The translations under genes were made by a program, and so were the position numbers. The notes under the pieces were generated by a model. The model worked only from the letters and a program-made list of their open reading frames with translations, made no database searches and had not been told where the DNA came from. From NCBI GenBank assembly GCA_023382935.1, contig JAHDXL010000001.1, forward strand, positions 407,003-471,002: a stretch of 64,000 nucleotides of DNA, read 5' to 3'. Source of the stretch: Phycisphaerales bacterium. GTDB lineage: Bacteria; Planctomycetota; Phycisphaerae; Phycisphaerales; UBA1924. The stretch's first letter is position 1. Each line of letters opens with the position of its first letter. Of the stretch, positions 42,070-50,239 are shown piece by piece.

Positions 42070-45000
42070 ATGGTCAACGCCGTCATTGGCTGGTGCATGA
42101 AGAACACGTTCCTGATGACACTCATCATCCTCGGCATCTGTGCTGCCGGGTACTGGACCATTCTCCGGCTGCCAGTGGACGCGATTCCCGACATCGGCGA
42201 GAAGCAGGTGATCGTGTACGCCGACTGGGAGGGGCGCAGCCCGCAGGACGTTGACGATCAGGTGACCTATCCGCTCACGACAAGCCTGACCGGCACGCCC
42301 GGGGTGAAGGCGATCCGATCCATGTCCGGCTTCGGGTTCTCGATGGTCTTCGTGATCTTCGAGGACAGCGTGGATTACTACTGGGCGCGGGCGCGCGTGC
42401 TCGAGCGGATGAACGTCGCCCAGCAGCGACTGCCCGCGGGCGTGACCCCTGTGCTCGGCCCGGACGCCACCGCGCTCGGTCAGATCTACTGGTACACGGT
42501 CGAGGGGGAAGGGTTCGACCTCGCCGAACTGCGATCGATCCAGGACTGGTACATACGCTACCAACTGCAGACGGTGCCGGGCGTGAGCGAGGTCGCGAGC
42601 GTCGGCGGCTTCGTCAAGCAGTACCAGATCGACATCAACCCGGACAAGATGCGGGCTCACGGGGTGACGTTGATGGAGATTGTCGAGGCTGTCGGCAAGA
42701 GCAACATCGACGTTGGTGCGAAGGTCATTGAGCAGAACGGCGTCGAGTACTTCATACGCGGGCTGGGGTTCATCAAGTCCGTGGACGATCTTGAGCGGGT
42801 CGTGATCCGCCAGGAGGAGGGCACGCCTCTGTACCTGCGCAGCGTGGCGACGGTCCATCTTGGCCCTGATTTCCGGCGCGGCGCGCTGGACAGGGGCGGC
42901 GTTGAGGCGGTCGGCGGCGTGGTGCTCATGCGGTACGGCGAGAACCCGCGTGAGGTGATCGCGCGTGTCAAGGAGAAGATCGCCCTGCTCGAGGCAGGTC
43001 TTCCCCGCAAGACGCTCGCTGACGGGCGGGTGTCGGGCGTGAGGCTTGTACCGTTCTATGACCGCACCACCATCGTGCAGGAGACCATCGACACGCTGAA
43101 GAGGGCGTTGTTTGAAGAGGCGCTGATCGCCGGGGTCGTCGTGCTGTTCTTCCTGATGCACCTGCGTTCGACGGCGACCGTCCTGCCGACGCTCCCGCTG
43201 GCCCTGGCGGGGTCATTCATCCTGATGTACGTGGTCGGCGTGGACAGCAACATCATGTCGCTGGCGGGCCTGGCGATCGCCATCGGCAGCATCACGGACA
43301 TGGGCATCATCATGACGGAGAACATCTACCGCCGAATCGCCACCGCGTCGGCGGAAGAACGGCAGGAGAAGGGGCACTTCGGCCTGGTGTACGATGGTGC
43401 GGCGGAGGTCGGCGGCGCGATCCTCACGGCCGTCACGAACACGATCGTCTCGTTCATCCCGGTGTTCTTCCTGACCGACCAGGAAGGCAAACTCTTCAAG
43501 CCGCTGGCCTTTACCAAGACGTTTGCGATCGGGTCGTCGGTGATCCTCGCCATCACGGTGGTTCCCTTCCTGTGCTACCTGCTCTATCGGCCGGTGGCGT
43601 GGAAGCACCGGACTACAGTCGCGGTCGCGGTTGGCGTCGGGCTTCTGGCCACGCTCGCGACACACCTGGCCTTCATGTGGGGGCTGGGAGGGGCCCACGA
43701 TCGTGGATGGCTGGCGGCGGCCGGTGTGGGGATTGGGGTCGGGTTGTGCGCGATTCGAATGACGCGCGAGAAGTTCCACCCGATGGAGCGAAACCCGGTG
43801 TCGCGGGTCATCGCCCGGGGATACGTGCCGACGCTCCGCTGGGTGCTGGACCACAAGAGGCTCTTCATGGTGGCGCCGGTTCTGATCCTCTTTGCCGGGC
43901 TCTCGGTGTGGCTCGGCATCCACCGCACCCTGGCGCCCGTCGAGTGGGTGGTGAACGCGTTTGCATCAGAGCAGGCCTCACCGCAACTCAAGCACGCCAT
44001 GTACGAGCCGGGGGACGCCGACATCACGCGGCCACTTCTGGAACTCGATCAACTCCGCTGGCAGCGTGTCCGCGATGCGAAAGGCGCCGAGAGGATCCGT
44101 CTTCTCTGGCGTCGCCAGGATCCCGCAGAGCGCGACGCCGAGTCGGGCGCTGGTCTTGAGGTTCTCAAGGAGGGACGCATCCTCCCCGGCCTGGGCCGGG
44201 AGTTCATGCCGCCCTTGGACGAAGGCTCGCTTCTGTACATGCCGTCGCTGCTGCCCCAGGCATCCCTGTCCCAGGCGGTCGAGGTCAACAGCAAGCAGGA
44301 TCTGGCCATCGCGAGTGTACCGGAGGTGGAGAGCGTCGTCGGCAAGATCGGGCGTGCCGAATCCGCACTGGACCCCGCGCCCATCGGGATGATGGAATCC
44401 ATCGTCATCTTGAAGCCCGAGAGCCAGTGGCGCACCTACAGGGTTGAACGGTTCTTCTCCGACTGGCCGGGCGTCATCCGCACGCCGCTCTCGTGGATCT
44501 GGCCCGAGGAGCGGCGGATCACCAAGCAGGAGATCATTGCTGAACTCCAGGAGAAAACCGCCATCCCCGGGGTGCTTCCCACGTGGCTCCAGCCGATCCA
44601 GACACGGCTGGTCATGCTCCAGACCGGCTTCCGCGCCATGATGGGCGTGAAGATCTACGGGAGCGATCTCCGCGAGATCGAGAAGATCGGACTCCAGATC
44701 GAGCAGTTGCTCAGGGAAGTGCCGGGCGCGACGGACATCGTTGCGGACCGCATCGTCGGCAAGCCGTACATCCAGATCGAGATCGACCGCGAGCGGATCG
44801 CCCGCTACGGCGTCAACATCCGCGACGTGCAGGACGTCATCGAGATGGCGCTGGGCGGGATGAACCTCATGGAGTCGGTCGAGGGGCGTGAGCGGTACCC
44901 AATCCGGGTTCGGCTCGCGCGCGACTTCCGCGAGGACATGGACGCGATCCAGCGAATCAACGTGCCGTCGTCCACCGGTGCGCAGGTGCCGCTCGCACAA

Positions 45001-45756
45001 CTTGCGAGCATCTCGACGGTGCTCGGCCCGCAGGAGATCAAGGGCGAACGTGGGCTGCTGGTCGGCTACGTGACCATGAACACGCGTGATCGCGACGAGG
45101 TCTCCGTGGTTCAGGACGCCGAGCGTGTTCTGCGTCAGGCGCTCACGGACGGGCGGCTGACGCTCCCACCCGGTTACTACTGGGAGTGGTCGGGGCAGTT
45201 TGAAAACCAGGTCCGCGCCACCAAGCGGATGCAGATCCTCGTTCCCATCACGCTCACGATCATGTTCGTGATGCTGTACCTGGGCTTCTCGCGCTGGTGG
45301 ATCGCACCGGTCATCTTCTTCGGCGTAATCATCTCGGCATCGGGCGGGTTCATCATGCTCGCCCTCTGGGGTGTCAACCTCTCGGTCGCGGTGTGGGTCG
45401 GCTTCCTGGTGCTCTTCGGAGTCGTAGACGACGACGGCGTGGTCATGTCGACCTACCTCGAAGCAATCTTCAAGGACCGCAGGTTCGCCTCGGTCCGCGA
45501 GATCCGCGAGGCGGTGATCGAAGCCGGGCTCAAGCGCATCCGTCCTTGTCTCATGACCAGCGCCACCACCATCTTCGCACTCATGCCGATCTTCTGGGCC
45601 ACCGGGCGCGGCGCGGACATCATGCAGCCGATGGCCATTCCGTCGGTGGGAGGCATGACCGTGTCGCTGATCACGCTGTTCATCGTGCCGTGCGCGTTCT
45701 GCGCGGTCGAGGAGTGGAAGTGGAAGCGTCAGGTGCGCAGCGAGGCGATCCGGTGA
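42070..45756 (+). CDS. cusA: Heavy-metal RND efflux pump (CusA type), extra-long
   Basis: A 1228-residue HME-RND proton antiporter; E. coli CusA has 1047. Seen are the N-terminal helix with L-P-V-D-A-I-P-D-I, the TM4 segment A-I-A-I-G-S-I-T-D-M-G-I-I-M-T-E-N, a periplasmic region with M-M-G-V-K-I-Y-G-S-D-L, and the last helices with D-D-D-G-V-V-M. Two additions explain the length: a pair of extra hydrophobic helices after TM6 (43610-43760) and about 80 residues of polar sequence after TM7 (43920-44200). GGAGGA precedes the ATG. It ends the efflux operon. Copper/silver export is inferred from CsoR, the HMA protein and the operators. Confidence 0.92.
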   Translation: MVNAVIGWCMKNTFLMTLIILGICAAGYWTILRLPVDAIPDIGEKQVIVYADWEGRSPQDVDDQVTYPLTTSLTGTPGVKAIRSMSGFGFSMVFVIFEDSVDYYWARARVLERMNVAQQRLPAGVTPVLGPDATALGQIYWYTVEGEGFDLAELRSIQDWYIRYQLQTVPGVSEVASVGGFVKQYQIDINPDKMRAHGVTLMEIVEAVGKSNIDVGAKVIEQNGVEYFIRGLGFIKSVDDLERVVIRQEEGTPLYLRSVATVHLGPDFRRGALDRGGVEAVGGVVLMRYGENPREVIARVKEKIALLEAGLPRKTLADGRVSGVRLVPFYDRTTIVQETIDTLKRALFEEALIAGVVVLFFLMHLRSTATVLPTLPLALAGSFILMYVVGVDSNIMSLAGLAIAIGSITDMGIIMTENIYRRIATASAEERQEKGHFGLVYDGAAEVGGAILTAVTNTIVSFIPVFFLTDQEGKLFKPLAFTKTFAIGSSVILAITVVPFLCYLLYRPVAWKHRTTVAVAVGVGLLATLATHLAFMWGLGGAHDRGWLAAAGVGIGVGLCAIRMTREKFHPMERNPVSRVIARGYVPTLRWVLDHKRLFMVAPVLILFAGLSVWLGIHRTLAPVEWVVNAFASEQASPQLKHAMYEPGDADITRPLLELDQLRWQRVRDAKGAERIRLLWRRQDPAERDAESGAGLEVLKEGRILPGLGREFMPPLDEGSLLYMPSLLPQASLSQAVEVNSKQDLAIASVPEVESVVGKIGRAESALDPAPIGMMESIVILKPESQWRTYRVERFFSDWPGVIRTPLSWIWPEERRITKQEIIAELQEKTAIPGVLPTWLQPIQTRLVMLQTGFRAMMGVKIYGSDLREIEKIGLQIEQLLREVPGATDIVADRIVGKPYIQIEIDRERIARYGVNIRDVQDVIEMALGGMNLMESVEGRERYPIRVRLARDFREDMDAIQRINVPSSTGAQVPLAQLASISTVLGPQEIKGERGLLVGYVTMNTRDRDEVSVVQDAERVLRQALTDGRLTLPPGYYWEWSGQFENQVRATKRMQILVPITLTIMFVMLYLGFSRWWIAPVIFFGVIISASGGFIMLALWGVNLSVAVWVGFLVLFGVVDDDGVVMSTYLEAIFKDRRFASVREIREAVIEAGLKRIRPCLMTSATTIFALMPIFWATGRGADIMQPMAIPSVGGMTVSLITLFIVPCAFCAVEEWKWKRQVRSEAIR

Positions 45757-45861
45757 GCGGTGCAGAAGAGGGTCACTTTCGGCCGCTCCGTGCGGGGGAA
45801 TCGGCCCTGGGTGTGCTCGCTGGTGCTCCCACAAACATGATGGCTTGAGTTGACATGTCTG

Positions 45862-45890
45862 TTGACATATATACTGGGGGGGAGTATCAT
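45862..45890 (+). promoter_or_regulatory. Promoter of the HMA-csoR operon
   Basis: TTGACA (45862-45867), 17 bp, TATCAT (45885-45890). The operator lies between the two elements. The start point near 45897 leaves a leader of about 12 nt that contains the GGGAG ribosome binding site. A second TTGACA twelve bases upstream (45850) is at poor spacing. Confidence 0.75.
45871..45887. promoter_or_regulatory. CsoR-type operator 2 (HMA-csoR operon)
   Basis: ATACTGGGGGGGAGTAT; its reverse complement differs from operator 1 at a single base. It fills the spacer of the promoter at 45862-45890, so bound repressor would block polymerase. Autoregulation by the CsoR encoded 290 bases downstream is inferred. 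Confidence 0.78.
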
Positions 45891-45908
45891 CCACAAGGGA
45901 GATTCGGG

Positions 45909-46124
45909 ATGAGTTCGACCAATACTGCACCTTCCAACCACACCTCGTTCACACTCACCATCGACGACATGACGTGCGGGCACTGCGTGCAGAGCGTGAC
46001 GAACGCAGTGGTCGGGGTACAAGGCGTGGCCGTCCGGTCGGTCGCAGCGGGCAGCGCGACGAAGAGCGCATTGTGCTGGGTTGGAATGAACCAGAACGCC
46101 GCCCGCGGCGAGTGTTGCGGGTAA
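45909..46124 (+). CDS. Small HMA-domain metal chaperone
   Basis: A 71-residue protein with the heavy-metal-associated motif D-D-M-T-C-G-H-C-V-Q-S-V (Cys23 and Cys26), as in CopZ-type copper chaperones that carry Cu(I) to pumps or sensors in the cytoplasm. GGGAG lies seven bases before the ATG. The first helix and strand (to G-V-Q-G-V-A-V) look normal, but the C-terminal third (A-T-K-S-A-L-C-W-V-G-M-N-Q-N) does not resemble the last two strands of the fold, so a frameshift or decay in that part is possible. It opens the operon with csoR. Confidence 0.75.
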   Translation: MSSTNTAPSNHTSFTLTIDDMTCGHCVQSVTNAVVGVQGVAVRSVAAGSATKSALCWVGMNQNAARGECCG

Positions 46125-46175
46125 CGATGCAGTCTAGGGTGAGCGTCAACGGATACTCACAAGGAATGAGCAGTC

Positions 46176-46601
46176 ATGAAGAAGCGGGACGCGGCAAAGA
46201 GGGGGCGGGGCGGCAAGGGTGCGGCGGCGGCATCTGACAGGGGCGCAGCGGCGTGCTGCGGGTGCGGTGTAGCGGCCGGCTTGGAGGCCGCGCGCGATGG
46301 TGTCGGCCCGGGCGCGCACGCGTCAGGCGTGGATGCGGCCATCAAGTCGGCGAACCTCAAGCACCTCAGGCGGATCGAGGGGCAGGTCCGGGGTATCGCC
46401 GCCATGATCGAGGACGATCGGTACTGCGCCGACATCATCCAGCAGTGCGCGGCAGTGCAGGAGTCGCTGCGGTCTGTCGCCAAGAACCTGCTGCGAAACC
46501 ACCTCTCCCACTGCGCCAACCACGCCATGCACGGCGACAAGGACCAGCAGGCAGCGATGGTGGAGGAAATTGTCGAACTGGTTGGGAGGATTGCGAGGTA
46601 A
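46176..46601 (+). CDS. csoR: CsoR family copper-sensing repressor
   Basis: A 141-residue DUF156/CsoR repressor. The four-helix core runs from ~58 to 141 (L-K-H-L-R-R-I-E-G-Q-V-R-G-I-A-A-M-I-E-D). The metal ligands are Cys84, His109 and Cys113, with exactly the spacing of Cys36, His61 and Cys65 in M. tuberculosis CsoR. An extra N-terminal extension (1-57) is Lys/Gly/Ala-rich and includes a C-C-G-C motif that could hold more metal. Apo-repressor would bind the operators at 38126 and 45871 and release them on Cu(I). It sits between the HMA gene and the decayed ATPase. Confidence 0.92.
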   Translation: MKKRDAAKRGRGGKGAAAASDRGAAACCGCGVAAGLEAARDGVGPGAHASGVDAAIKSANLKHLRRIEGQVRGIAAMIEDDRYCADIIQQCAAVQESLRSVAKNLLRNHLSHCANHAMHGDKDQQAAMVEEIVELVGRIAR

Positions 46602-46634
46602 TCAGTCCAGGACCGATCGCCTGGGACAACGCGC

Positions 46635-47870
46635 ATGAGCACCGAGAATCACGACGCGTCCCCGGCGCACACGCACGGGGCAGCGGCCGCTCGCACGTTG
46701 GCGACGTCACAAGTGCGCTGCGACCTGCCGGTCCAGGGCATGACCTGGGCCTCATGCGCAAACCCGATCGAGAAGCGGCTCGCCAGGCAGCCCGGCGCCT
46801 CTTCGGCGAGCGTGAACTTCGCCACCAGGGTGGCGACGGTAAAGCATGAGCCCACAGCGACGCGACCGGAGACGCTTGCCAAGGCAGTGGACAACAGACA
46901 AGGCAATCTTGCCGCAGGTGACAGTCCGAGCGATGAAACCTCCGCGCGGGCACGTGGGGCACGACCACGAGCCGATGCTGGCGGCACTGAGAGCCGGAGC
47001 ACACGCTGGGCACGCGATGCGCGGCGGCGGGTGCGCCGACGACCACGCGACCCACATGAACGTGGGCGAAATTGAGACCCGGCGACTGCCCCGAAAAGCG
47101 ATCGTCGGCGCGGCGATGCCACTGCCCGTACTTGCCATCGCCATGTCGCACGGGAAGATCGAGGCGCTCAACGTTCCCCGGATCAACAGGCTCCAGTTCG
47201 CGCTCACGACGCCGGTGATTTTCTGGTGCGGGTGGCAGTTCTTCCGATCCGCGTGGAAGGGTCTGCGGCACTTCAGCGCCAACATGGACACGCTCGTGGC
47301 GATGCGCACGGGCGCGGAGTACCTCTACTCGCTCGCCGCGGCGATCGTCTGTGAGGCCACGGCACGCGAACGATCGCTCGCCGAACCCATCGGCTTCCGG
47401 GCCGTGGTCGGGCACGGCGTCGAGGCCACGGTGGACGGGCACGCCGTGCTGGCCGGCAAGGCGGCGTTGCTGGCTCAGCGCGGTAACCGGTCCGCGCTGG
47501 CGGAGAAGACCGCGGCTTTGGAGGCGAAGGGGCGCACGCCAGTGTACGTCGCGATGGATGGCCGCGGTGCGGGGATCGTGGCCGTGTCTGACACGGTACG
47601 GCCCGAATCGACGGATGCCATCGCCACGATCAACGCACTGAGGCGGCGCGTGGTGATGATGACTGGCGACAACCAGCGAACGGCCGAGGTGGCCGCCTCA
47701 CAAGTCGGCGTCGATGTGGCCTTCGCCGACGTGCTGCCCAAGGGCTGGGCGGACAAGGTTAAAGACCTCCAGGCCGAGGTCACGTCGTGGGCATGGTCGT
47801 CGACGGCATCCACGATGCCCCGGCGCTCGCACAGGCCGATATCGGCCTCGCGGCCGCGGGCATCGCCGTC
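46635..47870 (+). pseudogene. Decayed copper-translocating P-type ATPase
   Basis: Remains of a CopA-type ATPase. The N-terminal HMA domain is present but reads G-M-T-W-A-S-C-A, with the first metal Cys changed to Trp. After A-K-A-V (about 46890) the similarity moves to the +1 frame: a His-rich linker, then membrane segments (R-L-Q-F-A-L-T-T-P-V-I-F-W-C-G-W, N-M-D-T-L-V-A-M). At about 47350 it jumps from the third helix straight to the nucleotide-binding domain (G-V-E-A-T-V-D-G), losing the C-P-C helix and the D-K-T-G-T phosphorylation site. M-M-T-G-D-N-Q-R-T-A follows, then a return to the first frame at ~47790 for V-D-G-I-H-D-A-P-A-L. It ends at a junction with an integrase. It cannot pump copper. 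Confidence 0.85.
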
Positions 47871-48426
47871 CGCGACGAGGCCGGGCGCGTCATCGACTTC
47901 CACGCCCTGCGGCACACGTTCATCACGCGGCTCGCCCGCTCGGGCGTGACGCCGAAGGTCGCGCAGACGCTGGCCCGCCACTCGACCATCACGCTGACGA
48001 TGGACCGCTGCGCCCAGGTCGCGCTGGCGGATACGTCGAAGGCGCTCGACGCGCTGCCCGCTCTCCCCCTAGCCAACAGCGCCGCCGCCGAGGCCGCCGT
48101 TGCCGCCACGGGGACGCACGGGCGGGAAGGGGCCCAACGGGCAGGGTCGGCGGCTCGTTCCGCCCACGGGCCAACGTCGCCCAACGGGGCGGGGACTGGC
48201 CCGACATCCGCGCTGCGAATCACGCCCAAAGGCCGCCAGGAATCGCAGCGCCCGCAGCAGCGCGCAGATTCAATCCCGGCCAATCCGCGTCATCCCCCGC
48301 CAACGACGCGAGCGCAGCAAAACGCACCGCGGCGGCCTCGGAAGGCCGCCGCAACTCGCGTAAAGGTCGGGATTTGTGCGCTCTTGGGCGCGCCGTGTCA
48401 TCGGCTGCCAACGCGGCGTTTTCAAG
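47871..48426 (+). pseudogene. C-terminal fragment of a tyrosine recombinase (integrase)
   Basis: Only the end of the catalytic domain is left: F-H-A-L-R-H-T-F-I-T-R-L-A-R-S-G-V (box II Arg and His), L-A-R-H-S-T-I-T-L-T-M-D (His) and the place of the catalytic Tyr, which reads D-R-C-A-Q instead of D-R-Y-x-H. The segment is fused in frame to the end of the ATPase fragment. After L-D-A-L-P it becomes Ala/Arg-rich and the frame stays open through the antisense of tRNA-Asp. With the N-terminal domain missing and Tyr replaced by Cys it should be inactive. Its place at the tRNA 3' end suggests it once served integration there. Confidence 0.8.
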
Positions 48427-48500
<74 letters not shown>

Positions 48501-48883
48501 AACGTGTCGCCGACAGCATCGCTCCCGGCAACGCGAAATGTAGCCCTGCGCTCCGGCGAGTCAAGCATTTCCGGCCAGTCCGCCCATCTGCGCGCGTGCC
48601 CTCGCCACGCAGACCCCCGGCCGGCAGCCGGTTGAACCGGCCCGTGCGGCCATCGCCACCACGCCCCGCCGCTGGGTTTCCGGGTCATCGGTCCCGGCCC
48701 GGGGCCCACAGCGGGCACCCCTCACCCCAAAAACAACAGCCCCCGCCGCGTCGGCGAGGGCCGCGTTTGTTCTTGAATCTCGGGCTTCGCACCCGCCGCA
48801 GAGCCTCAAACCCCGGCGTCCAAGGCCGGGACGTCCGGGGGCGGGGCCGCGCCGCGGGGTCTTGGCCACCGCCTGACCCCTTA
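48501..48883. other. Intergenic region right of the tRNA
   Basis: Holds the terminator at 48729-48761 for the minus-strand genes to the right and presumably the tRNA promoter near 48505-48560. No gene is supported; the open frames here are low-complexity. Confidence 0.5.
48729..48761 (-). terminator. Rho-independent terminator of the 48884-49962 operon
   Basis: A 23-base hairpin (48739-48761) with arms GCCCCCGCCG and CGGCGAGGGC (one mismatch, 3-nt loop). On the minus strand it is followed by TGTTGTTTTTGG, a clear T-tract. Confidence 0.78.
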
Positions 48884-49084
48884 TTAGCGCTTCAATTGAA
48901 TCCGCCCCTGCTGTTGCAACTCGAACGGGCTTCCGTTGACGCCCACCTTTGAGGCATTGATCCACAGCACCGCGCAGGCCGTGGCCAGCGCCACGACGGC
49001 GACGAACATCAGGGCCGTGTACACGTCGGGCACCGGGCCGCGTGACTGCCTCCCGCCGGGCATCTGCATTCCGAACTGGCTCAT
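48884..49084 (-). CDS. Small single-helix membrane protein, unknown function
   Basis: A 66-residue protein with a Gly/Pro-rich N-terminus (M-S-Q-F-G-M-Q-M-P-G-G-R), one membrane helix (~24-44, T-A-L-M-F-V-A-V-V-A-L-A-T-A-C-A-V-L-W) and a short polar tail. AGGAAAGGA precedes the ATG. It is 29 bases downstream of the coiled-coil protein gene and shares its terminator, so the two probably act together. I do not recognise a family. Confidence 0.72.
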   Translation of the reverse strand: MSQFGMQMPGGRQSRGPVPDVYTALMFVAVVALATACAVLWINASKVGVNGSPFELQQQGRIQLKR

Positions 49085-49113
49085 GTCCTGATCCTTTCCT
49101 TGCAGAGTGCGCG

Positions 49114-49962
49114 TCAGGGCTGCAATTTCGACACCACGGTGTCACCGGCCTGCACGACCTTGCCGGCCTGCAGGAGCGTCACACGGGCGGTTGACACGTT
49201 CAGGTCGCTGCTGATGACCACCACATCGGCGATGTACTCGTTGCCCCGGGTGATGATCAACTTGTTGTTGCGATTGACCCGGTCATTCTGCCCCAGGTTG
49301 ACCTGGACGACGTACTGCCCCATGGCCGAGTCAAACGTGACGTTCTGCACCAGGCCGCGGATGACCGCACCGGGAATCTCCTGCGGCTCGGTGGGTCCAC
49401 CGGTCTGGGCCGGCCTGCTTCCCACGCCCTGAAGGTTGGCGATCTGCTCCTGCAGCGCCCGGTTGCTGGCCTCCATCACCTGAATGCGTGAGATCTCGTT
49501 GCTGAGGCGTTCTTCCAACTGGAGCATCTGCTCGCGGGCCTGCAGTTCGTTGTTCCGCAACTGGGTCACTTCGTTCTTGTAGGCCTCGATGATCAAGGCC
49601 TGTGCCTTGGTCGCCTCGAGCGCCCCCTGCACGCGGCGGTCGGCCGCCGCCTTGTCGGCCTGCACGCCGCGAAGGTCGGTCTGAAGGCGCCCGTTGGCCG
49701 ACTCGAGATCGCGCATCGCCGCCGTGTTCGCCTGCAACTGGGCCCGCAGCGACTGGATCTCCGAGTCCTTTTCGCGGCTGACCAGTTCGTGCTGGGCCGT
49801 CTGCGCCCGCAGCGACTCCGAGGCCACCTCCGCCGACGCCAGCGCGTCGTTGTAGTTGGACACGATCTGGTCCGTGTTGATCGTGTACGAAATCGTCAGC
49901 GCCGACAGCATGATGCTCAGCACCGCCGCGAACAGCACGAATACCTTCGTCAAGATATGCAC
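49114..49962 (-). CDS. Membrane-anchored coiled-coil protein
   Basis: A 282-residue protein with one N-terminal membrane helix (~6-28), a long coiled coil (~35-185; repeated E/Q/L/A heptads such as L-R-A-Q-L-Q-A-N and L-Q-L-E-E-R-L-S-N-E-I) and a C-terminal beta domain (~200-282) with V-I-R-G-L-V-Q-N-V-T-F and V-S-K-L-Q-P at the end. The layout resembles periplasmic structural proteins such as MreC, but MreC-specific motifs are not clear, so I leave it unnamed. It forms an operon with the small membrane protein at 48884. Confidence 0.78.
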   Translation of the reverse strand: MHILTKVFVLFAAVLSIMLSALTISYTINTDQIVSNYNDALASAEVASESLRAQTAQHELVSREKDSEIQSLRAQLQANTAAMRDLESANGRLQTDLRGVQADKAAADRRVQGALEATKAQALIIEAYKNEVTQLRNNELQAREQMLQLEERLSNEISRIQVMEASNRALQEQIANLQGVGSRPAQTGGPTEPQEIPGAVIRGLVQNVTFDSAMGQYVVQVNLGQNDRVNRNNKLIITRGNEYIADVVVISSDLNVSTARVTLLQAGKVVQAGDTVVSKLQP

Positions 49963-50239
49963 GCCTGACTCCTCGCCTGAGTCGGGCCGATGTGCTCGGC
50001 CCTCGTTTGCCCTGCCCGCGACGATTCACCCCTTCGCCGGGCCCCAACCCGCCTGTCGCCCCGACTCCATCCGGAAGCCGGAGGACTCAAAGCATAGCGG
50101 CCGCTTCGTGCCAATGCGTGATCGCCAGCCTGCCCAAACTCTTTCCGCCTCTGCACACAGCACCACATGCCCGCTCGGCGGGGGAACCATACGCCTCCAA
50201 CACCTTTGCAGATCGACCCCGACGGTCCTTTTTCGCCCC
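49963..50239. other. Intergenic region
   Basis: A 277-base gap between two minus-strand genes. It should hold the promoter for the coiled-coil gene. No gene, repeat or clear promoter was seen. Confidence 0.45.
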
